Notes: generated by a model not told the origin, from the letters alone. A stretch of 64,000 nt of DNA from JANMEX01 sp031422915 (GCA_031422915.1 JANPEK010000135.1:70255-134254); one strand, 5' to 3'; positions 27,757 through 36,032 are shown, numbered from the stretch's first letter. Program-made: numbers and translations.

Positions 27757-30363
27757 CTACCGCTCTTGATCTCTATCTTTACCTTTGGAGCGCTCAGCGA
27801 GCTCTGCGCTCCGTTCCTCCAGCGCCTTCTGGTGCTTTTCGATAACTTGCTTCTCCGCCTGTTGCCTTAAGACAATTGGATGCACTTCTCGCGGCGCATT
27901 GATCAACTTAAGCCGCGCCTCGTCCTGCGGGTTTGCGCGCTCAGTGGTGCGTACAACTTGCTCGACTGCTGTTGTCTTGGCATTCTTGCCCGTGGCACTC
28001 TTACCTGCGACAATTTTGGCGGCATTTTCGCGTTCAACAATATCAATCGCACGTGTCAGTGATGCGTCAGACTTGGCAATCTCGCGCAAATAGCTGTTAC
28101 CCTTTACTGCCAAGGCCGCTGCCTTGCCCAACGCCAGTTCGTATTCCCGGCGTCCCGCGGCCTGATCTTTGCCTTCGGCCAAGGTTCGGTCGAGCCACTT
28201 CTCAGCAGCTTGCACTTCGACCATAACGCTGATGCCAACAACTACATACTCCCGGCCGTGCGCGGTGATCGCGTCCTGGACCTGTTGCCGCACCGGGGTG
28301 ACAGGTGCTGCGAGCTGGGCATATCGTGCCTCGAGAGTTTTGTTGACCTTTTCGCGCATGGCAACAAACTCGGTTCGGCGTTCCGCAGGCAACAGATGTG
28401 CAGCCTGATCGAAGTTCCGATTGATGTTCTCGATACGAACGCGCGCCTCAGTCGCCGAAATGGCCATGGTCAGAATCTCCTGAATTTCACGCTGAATGGA
28501 CTTGGATAGCAGATGGGTTGGCGCAGCAGCCGGCGTCGCTTTGCCTCCAACAATTGTATCGGTTTGAAACGCCTGAACCGAAGCGACGAATCCGAACGCC
28601 GCATCATAGGCAAACTGCGCCTCCGGAGATGCCAGCTTGAGCACAGTCGCTGTGCGCTCCCATCGATGTGCCAGTGCAAGATTGCCCGATGTCATCGCGA
28701 CCAGATCCGCCCTGCCCTCGCGCTTGGCCTCTACCCGAACCCTCGTCGAAAGTTGAATGGCATAGCGAGGATCACTTTTCGCCCGCTCATATGCTCCGAC
28801 CTGGTTTTGCGTGAACGGACGCGTTGCCGCCATGTCCGCACGGCGTGTCGCCACCATGGCAATGCCATGCTCGCGCGCCTTCGCGGCAAAGTTCTCGCGC
28901 CATTCAAACAGCTCGGGCTTGGTGAAGCGCAAGGGTTTGCCCAAGGCATCACGCGCCGCAATCATCACATGTACATGCACATGACCGGTTTCGGCATGAT
29001 GGGCGATCACCCATTTATGGTCCGGTATTTGCTCGCCAAGAAAGTCCGAAACCGCCCGCACCATCGCCTTGGCGTTAGTTCCTGCCCGGCCTGAAAACAC
29101 GACATGAAACGCATTCCGAGGATGAACGGTTTTCAGATGCGGCTGCCAGTCGGCATAGATTTGCTTCGACAAGACATCGGCCGTGCTCTTGGCCTGAACC
29201 TGATCGCCATTCGACTTGATTGACGCCGGATGGGTGCGCATAAACTTCTCAAGATAGTAAAGCGCTGACTTCTCGGTGGCAGTCGCGCCCTTGATTGTGA
29301 CAGTCCCTTCAACAGCGGATTTCAGCAGCGCTGACGCCATCTTGTCCTCTGCCTTCACAAGATAGGCAATCGCTTCCTCATCGCTTGTACGAGCTTTGAT
29401 TTGCGCGTTGAGCTTACCTGCTGTCAGATCCGAGACGCCATAAACGGTAACCTTGTCACCATCACGGGAATAGACAAACGGCTTCTCGCCAAACGCCACA
29501 TTCAATGCGTCATGCAGCGCCGCGTCAGAGATTTCTCCCTTCAATACAAGCGAAACCGTCACGCACGATGACACCGAATAAGGCTCGTTGAACCCTTCGG
29601 TCCATTCGGCCACTAGGGCGGCCCTACCCGCAGCATCGTTGATGCTCTCGCCGAACTGGTTGAACACCGGAATGTTCTCGCGCTCGCCTTCTTCGTTCTC
29701 GCGAGTGCCAAGATACTCCATCAATGCACTGGCACTCGCCTTGGCGCTGACCGTCGAGATCACCTTGATGACCACAGGCTGAGCGCCCGCCGCGATCGCG
29801 GCCCGCGCCGCCAGTTGCTGTGTTGAGCGCTTCTGCTGGACAGCCTGCGCCGTCAAAACGCCTTCCGAAGCACTTCCTCCGCCTGCGCCGCGCCGCCGAA
29901 ATTCTTCGTCTTCCAAGTCATTGGCAACGCCATAAGCGGCTATCTTGGCATAGACGCCAAGCGCGTCTGACTCCGTTCCGCCAACCCGGAACACGGCATT
30001 GCCGCCAAGCAAAACTTGGGTCCGCGCACCACTAAGCACACCGTTTGTCTCAGCCGCGCCGCGGGTCTTTGCGCCAGTGCTGGCGTAGGAAATCGAACCC
30101 AGTTTCCGAAAAGCGTCTTCCAGATCGCCCTTCGCCGGCCCCGCAAAAGCTCCCGGTTCGCCCGCGACAGCCCGGTTTCGCACCACCGAATTCGACGCCT
30201 TTCTAGGCTTGGAAATTGGTCGTGACGCGTCCTCCGCATCCCGCGCAGTCGCAATCCAGCTCAGGTTCGACCCGCGCCGCTTCCGCAAAAGCTCATCGTC
30301 GCTGCCGACCAAAAAACCCTTGGCGGCAAACCCTACAATCTCCTCAAGCAGTTCCTCAATCAC
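27757..30363 (-). CDS. MOBP-type conjugative relaxase (VirD2/TraI-like)
   Basis: A GTG at 30363 gives 868 residues and overlaps the accessory gene by 8 bp; a GTG one codon upstream is equally possible, and longer starts would read into that gene. The metal-binding histidine motif HHAETGHVHVHVM lies in the relaxase core, near residue 460-475. Before it come VKVISTVSAKASASALMEYL and a region with several conserved blocks; after it, FAAKAREHGIAMVATRRADM and a long helical, Ala/Glu/Arg-rich C-terminus. The family cuts oriT, bonds to the 5' end by Tyr and leads it into the channel. I did not place the catalytic Tyr with certainty. The long N-terminal part (about 180 residues) is unusual. Confidence 0.85.
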   Translation of the reverse strand: MIEELLEEIVGFAAKGFLVGSDDELLRKRRGSNLSWIATARDAEDASRPISKPRKASNSVVRNRAVAGEPGAFAGPAKGDLEDAFRKLGSISYASTGAKTRGAAETNGVLSGARTQVLLGGNAVFRVGGTESDALGVYAKIAAYGVANDLEDEEFRRRGAGGGSASEGVLTAQAVQQKRSTQQLAARAAIAAGAQPVVIKVISTVSAKASASALMEYLGTRENEEGERENIPVFNQFGESINDAAGRAALVAEWTEGFNEPYSVSSCVTVSLVLKGEISDAALHDALNVAFGEKPFVYSRDGDKVTVYGVSDLTAGKLNAQIKARTSDEEAIAYLVKAEDKMASALLKSAVEGTVTIKGATATEKSALYYLEKFMRTHPASIKSNGDQVQAKSTADVLSKQIYADWQPHLKTVHPRNAFHVVFSGRAGTNAKAMVRAVSDFLGEQIPDHKWVIAHHAETGHVHVHVMIAARDALGKPLRFTKPELFEWRENFAAKAREHGIAMVATRRADMAATRPFTQNQVGAYERAKSDPRYAIQLSTRVRVEAKREGRADLVAMTSGNLALAHRWERTATVLKLASPEAQFAYDAAFGFVASVQAFQTDTIVGGKATPAAAPTHLLSKSIQREIQEILTMAISATEARVRIENINRNFDQAAHLLPAERRTEFVAMREKVNKTLEARYAQLAAPVTPVRQQVQDAITAHGREYVVVGISVMVEVQAAEKWLDRTLAEGKDQAAGRREYELALGKAAALAVKGNSYLREIAKSDASLTRAIDIVERENAAKIVAGKSATGKNAKTTAVEQVVRTTERANPQDEARLKLINAPREVHPIVLRQQAEKQVIEKHQKALEERSAELAERSKGKDRDQER

Positions 30364-30748
30364 CACGCAAAACCCTTGGCCTGCGCACCGGCTTGAGCAG
30401 CTTGCTGATCTCCAGACGCATTTGAACCAGTCCGCCAATCAGCGATTTCAGCCCCGCCTCAAGGGGTGCCTGATATTCAACACGCCCCTGGTTCATCGCC
30501 CGGACCGCCTGATTGAGGTTGATGCCAACCCGCCGGAAATGCTCATCCGCCGCCGTCAGCAATTCACGGTCAGGCTCCGACACCGGCAAGGACAAGCCCA
30601 CCTTTTCCCGGATGAGAACCCGCACCGCTTCGCTCGGCGTCACGTTCTCATTCGCACACAAAGCCAACAGTGCCGCCTGCTCCTCACCCGTCAGCCGTAT
30701 TGAAATTCTGGTGTCGCCTTCCGAAGTTGCTCGCGCCAATTCACACAC
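30356..30748 (-). CDS. MobC-like relaxosome accessory protein
   Basis: A 130-residue protein from a GTG at 30748. The N-terminus looks like a ribbon-helix-helix DNA-binding unit (TRISIRLTGEEQAALLALC, then TPSEAVRVLIREKV). The C-terminal half has the MobC-like VGINLNQAVRAMNQG and a final helix. Such proteins bind inverted repeats at oriT and recruit the relaxase. The candidate oriT is about 90 bp upstream, and the gene overlaps the relaxase start. Together they read as a relaxosome operon under a promoter in the oriT region. Confidence 0.75.
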   Translation of the reverse strand: MCELARATSEGDTRISIRLTGEEQAALLALCANENVTPSEAVRVLIREKVGLSLPVSEPDRELLTAADEHFRRVGINLNQAVRAMNQGRVEYQAPLEAGLKSLIGGLVQMRLEISKLLKPVRRPRVLRGD

Positions 30749-31260
30749 CCAAATTCAATCGGCCAAAGGCCAAAGTTTAGCGGCCCAGGGCCTCAGAGCG
30801 CATCTGCGCGAACCAAGCAATGGCACACAGCCGAAGCGTCGTCAAGTTTGTCCGACAAATTTGACTATCCTGCCAATTAGAAAGAAGTTTCACTTTGGCT
30901 AGTCATGATCGACTTCACAAATGAAGAGGCAGAAGGGGCTTGGGAGGATAGGGGGCTGCACTGACGCGCGGTGAAGACGCTTTGAACCCGTAGTGCGCAT
31001 CACCATGGTCACGAGGGAATGTGCCTTCGACGTTAGGCAGGAACGTTCAGTGCGCCGGGCCTTCGGACATGCAGCGACAATTCTGAGTTTGGAAAAGACG
31101 GCTATTGAGTGGCGTCGAGACGACGGTCGGAACCGCCCGGCGGATGTCGGCGTTCTCAAGCTGCACTCTGCATCACAAACCAGTTCTGAACGGACCGATG
31201 GACATGTTCGGCGCTGATTGCAATATGGCTGCATCGATCAAATCAACAGGAGGAACTTTC
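30749..31260. other. Intergenic region with candidate oriT
   Basis: The 512 bp between the accessory gene and the HU gene carry no convincing gene. They contain GGCC-AAA-GGCC just before the accessory gene, the oriT candidate at 30841-30880, and the promoter of the divergent HU gene, which I could not place. Confidence 0.5.
30841..30880 (+). other. oriT: Candidate origin of transfer (oriT) with RP4-like nic core
   Basis: An inverted repeat, GTCAAGTTTGTC (30841-30852) and GACAAATTTGAC (30854-30865), 11 of 12 positions pairing round one base, runs directly into CTATCCTGCC (30865-30874). In RP4 an inverted repeat likewise abuts CTATCCTG, and cleavage follows the G; T-DNA borders share the ATCCTG core. 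By analogy the cut is between 30872 and 30873 on the plus strand. The relaxase next door is of the matching MOBP type. The strand 3' of the cut would enter the recipient first, that is, the region to the right. Confidence 0.75.
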
Positions 31261-31539
31261 ATGACCACATCCACCGACATTGCCGACAAGCTCGCCACCG
31301 AGAACGGCCTCACCAAGTCGCAAGCCAAGACAATTGTCGACGGCGTCTTCAAGGCCATGACGGATGCCGCCAAAGGCGGGGATGAGGTCAACGTTCCCGG
31401 ATTTGGCAAATTCAAGGTCAAGGAGACCCCGGCACGCGACGGCCGCAACCCGGCCACAGGCGCAACGATCAAAATAGCCGCTTCCCGCAAGCTGACCTTC
31501 GGGCCTGCCAAGGCGCTCAAAGACGCATTGAACAGCTGA
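31261..31539 (+). CDS. HU-family DNA-binding protein
   Basis: The ATG at 31261, with CAGGAGGAAC just upstream, yields 92 residues. The HU/IHF fold is clear: helices at 5-40 and the beta arms with VNVPGFGKFKVKETPARDGRNPATG (shown in part) near 55-80, then ASRKLTFGPAKALKDALN. HU bends DNA and could help build the relaxosome or compact incoming DNA; on plasmids HU also dampens effects on host expression. Unlike most leading-region genes it is on the plus strand. A hairpin at 31549 follows. Confidence 0.93.
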   Translation: MTTSTDIADKLATENGLTKSQAKTIVDGVFKAMTDAAKGGDEVNVPGFGKFKVKETPARDGRNPATGATIKIAASRKLTFGPAKALKDALNS

Positions 31540-31548
31540 CAAGATTTT

Positions 31549-31571
31549 GGCCCCGCCGGTGCGGCAGGGCC
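31549..31571. terminator. Hairpin between HU and DUF4326 genes
   Basis: GGCCCCGCC and GGCAGGGCC flank a 5-base loop with one mismatch. It lies between two convergent genes and could stop transcription from both sides, although T-runs are weak. It nearly repeats the hairpin at 31955. Confidence 0.5.
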
Positions 31572-31645
31572 TCTCTGGCTCGAATGATGGCGGCCCGATT
31601 GCTTTCTGCCAAAGTGGCACACCGCTCAATCGGGAACGACCGGTG

Positions 31646-31924
31646 TCAGTTTACAACAGAGCCGTTTGCTAACTCCCGCAGCACTTCTGCATGACATGCG
31701 AGCGGCGCGCACCAGCAGATCAGGTCCCTGCCACGTAACTCGTCGAGCGAGTTCATCAAGTCTGTTTGCGTCACGACCCAGCAGCGATATTTCGAGATCA
31801 CCTCGGTGCGACTGCCGTCTCTGCCAAGCGCGAACGGATTGCCCCATTTAGATGGCCGGCCGACATAGACCCTGTTCGCCGTTGATGTTTTGCCAACCTG
31901 CTTGGCGTTGAAAATCTTGCACAT
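31646..31924 (-). CDS. DUF4326 domain protein
   Basis: The ATG at 31924 follows TTAAGGAGAC and gives 92 residues. The DUF4326 signature is plain: VYVGRPSKWGNPF near 21-33, then LRGRDLICWCAPLACHAEVL near 68-87, with the C-W-C and C-H pair that could bind metal. The molecular role of this family is not known to me; it is common on plasmids and phages. The gene belongs to the row of minus-strand genes that starts right of oriT. Confidence 0.8.
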   Translation of the reverse strand: MCKIFNAKQVGKTSTANRVYVGRPSKWGNPFALGRDGSRTEVISKYRCWVVTQTDLMNSLDELRGRDLICWCAPLACHAEVLRELANGSVVN

Positions 31925-31954
31925 GATTGTCTCCTTAAGATGCTTGTGAGATCT

Positions 31955-31977
31955 GGCCCCGCCGGTGAGGCGGGGCC
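31955..31977. terminator. Perfect hairpin between DUF736 and DUF4326 genes
   Basis: GGCCCCGCC-GGTGA-GGCGGGGCC pairs perfectly over 9 bp with a 5-base loop. It follows the DUF736 stop on the minus strand and precedes the DUF4326 ribosome site. It differs from the hairpin at 31549 in two bases only. Confidence 0.55.
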
Positions 31978-31994
31978 TGTCGCCTCGCGGCATC

Positions 31995-32300
31995 TCAATC
32001 GCGGTTCTGACGGGACCAGATCAGCGAGTAGCCTTCCTCGCCGTCAACTGTGCTCAGCGTTGCGTAGATCGGCGCTGCGAAGCTTGGATCATCGAGTTTG
32101 ACCGAGAGGTATTCACCTCGCTCAGAAGTCTTCTTCCAGGCTGCGCCAAACTCAACATTGCCGGCAAGGATGCGAAAGTCCGGGCTTTTCTCATTTGTGC
32201 GCTCAACCGGGACCAGTTTGGCCTTGACGTTGAGCGAAAGTGTTTTGACGGTGCCAGCGTAGCCATTGCCGGAAGCGATGAAGGTGCCGATGGTTGCCAT
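31995..32300 (-). CDS. DUF736 family protein
   Basis: The ATG at 32300, after AAGGAACC, gives 101 residues. It matches DUF736 along its length: MATIGTFIASGNGYAGTVKT at the start, a central VERTNEKSPDFRILAG, and FGAAWKKTSERGEYLSVKLD. The family is nearly confined to plasmids and genomic islands of Alphaproteobacteria. Its function is not known to me. It is preceded by a ~700-bp non-coding stretch. Confidence 0.9.
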   Translation of the reverse strand: MATIGTFIASGNGYAGTVKTLSLNVKAKLVPVERTNEKSPDFRILAGNVEFGAAWKKTSERGEYLSVKLDDPSFAAPIYATLSTVDGEEGYSLIWSRQNRD

Positions 32301-32996
32301 TGTCTTGGTTCCTTGTGTCTGTCGTGCCGCGCCTATCGCGGCCTCGATGGCAGTCTTGGGACCGGAGGCGGTCAGCCCGCACACGAAGTGACGCAACGCA
32401 GTGGAGGACGGCCAGAGAGAGGCTTTCTTGCTCCGCGGGGAATGACGGGGTCGAAGAGACCGTCAGGGGAAGAAAACGAACGCGGCCGTTGCGGGTGTTG
32501 GATCGAGACAGAGCGCAAGCGACGTCGGCCTTCGGTCAGACATGCCCATTCGAGGACGCGAGGGACGTGGCCCGCCTCAAAACCCACAGGAACGCTGACA
32601 GGCAAGCATATGCACTCCAGAAACTCCGGCATTGGCTGCGCGCACCAAGCCAAACACTACCTTCATCACCATTCAAGCGACGGCTCATAGAAGACAAATG
32701 GCAACACCCCGAAAGAGCATCTTGCAGAGTAGCCGCCTTTGAAGCCGTTGGGGGACGTTCGTCAACGAACGCAAGTACCATTCGATTAAGCTGGCCGATC
32801 CAAGCTTGGCAGCGCTAATCCGAAAATGGACAAGGCGCTAATGAATTCGAGAAAGGACCAACGCTGCGGTCCAGACCAGGTCGAGATTGCCCCCCTGAAG
32901 CGACCGGGCCCAACCGCTGCGGTGGTCCAGGAAAACGGGTATGCGTCGATGTGTTGCGAGCATTGCATTTCTACACAAAATGTATATATTTGCAAA
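32301..32996. other. Long non-coding leader between DUF736 and brnT
   Basis: About 700 bp without a supportable gene. It holds small hairpins (CCGCG-N5-CGCGG near 32326 and GTTCGT-CA-ACGAAC near 32757). The words GAAGTGAC and CGCAGTGGAGGACGG recur in similar form in the ArdC leader (GAAGTGAC; GGCAGTGGAGGATGG near 34716). The right end carries the brnT promoter. Confidence 0.4.
32963..32990 (+). promoter_or_regulatory. brnTA promoter with copy 3 of the AATGTATATATT motif
   Basis: TTGCAT (32963-32968) and TATATT (32985-32990) are 16 bp apart. The start of transcription should fall at about the brnT ATG (32997), giving a leaderless or nearly leaderless message. AATGTATATATT (32979-32990) overlaps the -10 box and is the complement of the motif before virB1 and virB8. 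BrnA-family antitoxins repress their own promoter, so this is a likely BrnA operator. Confidence 0.55.
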
Positions 32997-33263
32997 ATGT
33001 TCGAATGGGATGAAGGAAAACGTCAGCGGAATATCGAGAAGCACAATCTCGATTTTTTGGATGCCGGCCTTCTGTTCGATGGACGACCAGTCATCACTGG
33101 AACGTCGGACAATATTGCCGAAACCCGGTTTGTCACGGTTGGGCAGATTGGTCCTAAGTTTTATGCCGTAATTTGGACGTGGCGAGCCATGGCTCGCAGG
33201 ATAATTTCATTTAGGAGAGCACGAGATGTCGAAGAAAGAGCATATCGTCACGCGCACGGCTGA
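32997..33263 (+). CDS. brnT: BrnT-family ribonuclease toxin
   Basis: From the ATG at 32997 (MFEWDEGKRQRNIEKHNLDF) the product has 88 residues, normal for BrnT. The family pattern is complete: the opening FEWDE..R..N..KH, a central FVTVGQIGPKFYAVIWTW, and RRIISFRRARDVEERAY near the end. BrnT is a RelE-like ribonuclease that stops translation until neutralised by BrnA. Longer upstream starts are unlikely because the promoter overlaps them. The end overlaps brnA by 38 bp. On a mobile element the pair may act in maintenance. Confidence 0.9.
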   Translation: MFEWDEGKRQRNIEKHNLDFLDAGLLFDGRPVITGTSDNIAETRFVTVGQIGPKFYAVIWTWRAMARRIISFRRARDVEERAYRHAHG

Positions 33264-33549
33264 AGAAATGCGCTCCATGACGGCGCACGGAGAGAGCAGG
33301 AGCGACTGGTCGCGTGCGGGCGCAATGACGTCTGCGGACATAGAAGCGGCAATCGCAACGGACGCCGACGAGGCTGATATTGCCGTTGACTGGTCAACTG
33401 CCAGCGTGACCTTGCCCGAACCTAAAGCTGTTCTCAACATGCGCGTTGATCGGGATGTTCTGGACTTTTTCAGGCGGCAGGGGAAAGGCTATCAGTCTCG
33501 GATCAATGCAGTCCTTCGCTCGTTTGTAGAGCACCAAGCTGGTCGCTAA
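33226..33549 (+). CDS. brnA: BrnA-family antitoxin and repressor
   Basis: The ATG at 33226 follows TAGGAGAG and gives 107 residues. The C-terminal ribbon-helix-helix is recognisable: AVLNMRVDRDVLDFFRRQGK near 69-88 and YQSRINAVLRSFVEHQ. The N-terminal part is acidic and would wrap the toxin. BrnA dimers bind the promoter of their own operon. The motif shared with the virB region raises the possibility that this protein also controls transfer genes. Confidence 0.88.
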   Translation: MSKKEHIVTRTAEEMRSMTAHGESRSDWSRAGAMTSADIEAAIATDADEADIAVDWSTASVTLPEPKAVLNMRVDRDVLDFFRRQGKGYQSRINAVLRSFVEHQAGR

Positions 33550-33659
33550 AGTCAGCGCTTTGAGAATTTTGCACGGCATAACGACTTCGGCTTGACATCC
33601 AATGATCCGCCCCCTCGTCCGCTAAAGTATGCGCGAAACTGTCAGGGAACTATCTCCAA

Positions 33660-34586
33660 CTATGCGGCCAAGTCTTGAAGACGACCCGTCGGCTGCAGAC
33701 CGTGCAGGAAGGCCGCAGCCTTTTGGGCATGCGCCGCAGCCGAGAAGATAAAACGCTTGTCATTGGCAAGAACCTTGAGCCACGAGGAGAGATAACTTGC
33801 ATGGTCCGGTCTTGGTTCAAGCTCCGGCGCGATGCCGAGATCGGCGCAGAGGAACACCGAGCCGAGTTCGGCAATCAGTTCCTCGCGCGCGCGCTCGCTT
33901 TTGTCGTTGGCATAGCGCGACAGGTCGCGGTTCAACCTGCTGGCCTCGGATGTCCAATGTATCAACTCATGGGCGAGCGTGGCCGCATGACTCTGCGCGT
34001 CCTTGAAAGTCTCAAACGGCGGCATCTGAATGACGTCTTGGGACGGCATGTAGAAGGCTTGGGAACCGCCATTGCGGATAGTTGCACCCGTCGCGGCAAA
34101 GAAGGCATCCGCATGGGCAATCCGATCAACCGGGTCGGTAAGCTCCTTCGGCTTGGCATGGTAGCGCTCGGGAAGGCCATCAATCTGATCGACGCAGAAC
34201 ACGGTGTACGCCTTCAGGAACGGGATGGCCTGTTCGACGTCCTGTCCTGCGCCATCAGTTTCCGTCTTGGTAAAGGTATTGGCGTACACGACGGTTGAAC
34301 CGGTCTCGCCCTTTCGGACATGACCGCCAAGCTCAATGGCCTGCTTGAATGTCATCCATGTCGCCGACAAAAAACCCCTCGCCACGGCCTCTGACCAAAG
34401 CAGGATCACATTGATGCCGGAATAGGGCTCGCCATTGTGGCGCAGCGGCTTGGTGATGCGGCCTCCCGCATGGTCGGCGCGCCATGGCTGGACCCATGGC
34501 CGCACACCGCGTTCGAGATCGGCAATGATGCGGTCGGTGATTTTCACATAGATGTCGACGCGCGAAGTTTCTGGTTTCCTGTTCAT
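33660..34586 (-). CDS. ardC: ArdC-like antirestriction protein
   Basis: A 308-residue ArdC-type protein from the ATG at 34586. The N-terminal single-strand-DNA-binding domain (about 8-130) contains GVRPWVQPWRADHAGG and RHNGEPYSGINVILLW. The C-terminal zincin-like domain holds the metal motif HELIHWTSEASRLNRD near residues 208-223 and a second conserved EELIAELGSVFLC. ArdC coats incoming single-stranded DNA and blocks restriction in the recipient. Its place right of oriT, on the strand whose template is transferred first, fits an early anti-defence role. A long structured leader precedes it. Confidence 0.92.
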   Translation of the reverse strand: MNRKPETSRVDIYVKITDRIIADLERGVRPWVQPWRADHAGGRITKPLRHNGEPYSGINVILLWSEAVARGFLSATWMTFKQAIELGGHVRKGETGSTVVYANTFTKTETDGAGQDVEQAIPFLKAYTVFCVDQIDGLPERYHAKPKELTDPVDRIAHADAFFAATGATIRNGGSQAFYMPSQDVIQMPPFETFKDAQSHAATLAHELIHWTSEASRLNRDLSRYANDKSERAREELIAELGSVFLCADLGIAPELEPRPDHASYLSSWLKVLANDKRFIFSAAAHAQKAAAFLHGLQPTGRLQDLAA

Positions 34587-34650
34587 TTTTCATTCTCCGT
34601 CTTGCAAGGCCGCGACCATCGCGGACCCGTCACGGCGGTCCTTCTGGCAA

Positions 34651-34758
34651 GGCTGATTGCCCGTGCACCGCCACGCGGAAGTGACAGTCGTGAGCGCAGT
34701 AGCCGAGCGGCCGGAACGGCAGTGGAGGATGGCAAAGCCATTGCGCGGGCAATCAGCC
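34651..34758 (-). promoter_or_regulatory. Long-range inverted repeat in the ardC leader
   Basis: GGCTGATTGCCCGTGC (34651-34666) and GCGCGGGCAATCAGCC (34743-34758) pair at 15 of 16 positions and enclose 76 bases. It starts about 65 bp upstream of the ardC start. It could be an mRNA leader structure or, as folded single-stranded DNA, a promoter of the Frpo/ssi kind. I could not place -35 and -10 boxes. Confidence 0.5.
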
Positions 34759-34865
34759 GCGCCAAACCGCCAATCGGGATGGGTCAGCGCTGGGCGCTGT
34801 TTCTAAGCCTGTTTCATTCTTTTGGTTTTTAGATCGGGGCACGGTTTGGGGGCGTTGTGACAGAA

Positions 34866-34942
34866 GGCCGGTTTCGCAAGAAACCGGCCGACATGATTTG
34901 AACTGAATTGAAGTTGGAAAGGGCGGAGCCGAAGCCCCGCCC
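34866..34942 (-). terminator. Double hairpin terminator after the 195-residue gene
   Basis: Directly after the stop at 34950 (minus strand) comes GGGCGGAGC-CGAA-GCCCCGCCC (34921-34942, one mismatch). About 30 bp further is GGCCGGTTTC-GCAA-GAAACCGGCC (34866-34889), a perfect 10-bp stem with a GCAA tetraloop. Confidence 0.6.
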
Positions 34943-34949
34943 GAGTTGA

Positions 34950-35537
34950 TCAACCGAAAGCTGAAATCTGGTGCGCTGCGGCCTTGCGGTCGATTGTCGC
35001 GCCGTTGACTTCGGGCTGGCGGTCATAGGGCTTCCATGTCTCGCCGACCACCTGCTCGTAGGCCGCGACAGCTCCTTCGGCGGCGCATCTAAGCGCGTGG
35101 GCCTGCAGACCCATGTCAGCGGCGAATTCGCGCTTGCGCTGCGCCTTGCTGTCGAACCCGACCGGACCATCCATGTCTTCGTCGCGGGTGTCGTTGGCAA
35201 GTTTTGCCGTGGCATCGCGCGCTTCTGTGACAGCCTTTGAGTAGAACTGTCCCGCGCCATGGGCTGAACCGACATAGGCTCCAACAATGCGCTGAAAGTG
35301 GATTTGCATGGCCTTCTCGCTCAAGCCCTCGCTTAAAGCGTCAGCGCCCTCTGTTGTGATACGCAGGTGAAGAGTGCGGATGCCGTCGCTGTCGAGGACG
35401 GCAAGGCCGAAGCTTTCGGAGATGCGGGTTGCCTGAAACGCATCGGGGCAAGTGAGCCGCACCATTTCGATGGTGGCGCCGCGCTGGGTTTTGGCTGCGC
35501 GTTGCGGGTTCTTCTTGGAACTGTCGGTCCTGGTCAT
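34950..35537 (-). CDS. Conserved plasmid protein, function unknown
   Basis: Two start codons are possible; the ATG at 35537 is preferred because AGGA lies 8 nt before it, whereas it touches the ATG at 35546. The product has 195 residues, soluble, without membrane or export signals. The middle is helical and Ala/Glu-rich (AVTEARDATAKLANDTRDED), and the end has a conserved-looking AYEQVVGETWKPYDRQPEVNG (shown in part). I do not recognise the family. Position in the ArdC-ParB block suggests a role in establishment. A GC-rich structured leader precedes it and a double hairpin follows. Confidence 0.7.
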   Translation of the reverse strand: MTRTDSSKKNPQRAAKTQRGATIEMVRLTCPDAFQATRISESFGLAVLDSDGIRTLHLRITTEGADALSEGLSEKAMQIHFQRIVGAYVGSAHGAGQFYSKAVTEARDATAKLANDTRDEDMDGPVGFDSKAQRKREFAADMGLQAHALRCAAEGAVAAYEQVVGETWKPYDRQPEVNGATIDRKAAAHQISAFG

Positions 35538-36032
35538 GAAAGTCATCCTGTTTCATCAAACGCCCGAAGCTGATCCGGCTCATGCCGGTCTTCCCTTCGG
35601 GTGCGGGATTGAAGAACCGGGCAAGCGGTGAGACCCAAGGTCCAGAGCCTGTGCGAAGAGCGGGGCCGGTTTGCGGATAACGAAACGCCGAAACGGCGTT
35701 GCGGCAGACGCGGTCCCGCCTTGCGAAACGGACGGGCTCTGGCCGCCACGCGGCGCGAAGCGGCCTTGGATCGAACAGCGAACGGTTCAGACCGCAACTA
35801 AACCGAAGGAAAGAACGGCTTGTCCGGTGAACCAGCCGAATTTGTTGAAACGGGATGGCATTCTTGGGCAGTGTCGAAAGGCTCAGTGAGAAGCGCACGC
35901 TGCCAAAATCAAGGGGGGACGATGAATACGGGCAATCCCTGCCTTCCCGGCAGATACGGCACCAATCCCGATGAGGCCGCCATTTTCGATTTAGCGCCCC
36001 ATCAACATATTTCGGCGCGTGAACCGCAGCGC
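35538..36032. promoter_or_regulatory. Structured leader upstream of the 195-residue gene
   Basis: About 500 bp without a supportable gene. CCAGAGCC (35642-35649) pairs with GGCTCTGG (35735-35742) over 85 bases. Inside is AACGCCG-AAA-CGGCGTT (35684-35700), a perfect 7-bp hairpin. The layout, a long stem holding smaller hairpins upstream of a minus-strand gene, repeats in several other leaders here. Confidence 0.45.

Noticed and set aside
31965..32690. Plus-strand 241-codon frame opposite DUF736
   Set aside because: Half of it is antisense to DUF736 and the rest covers a non-coding leader; no motif was found.
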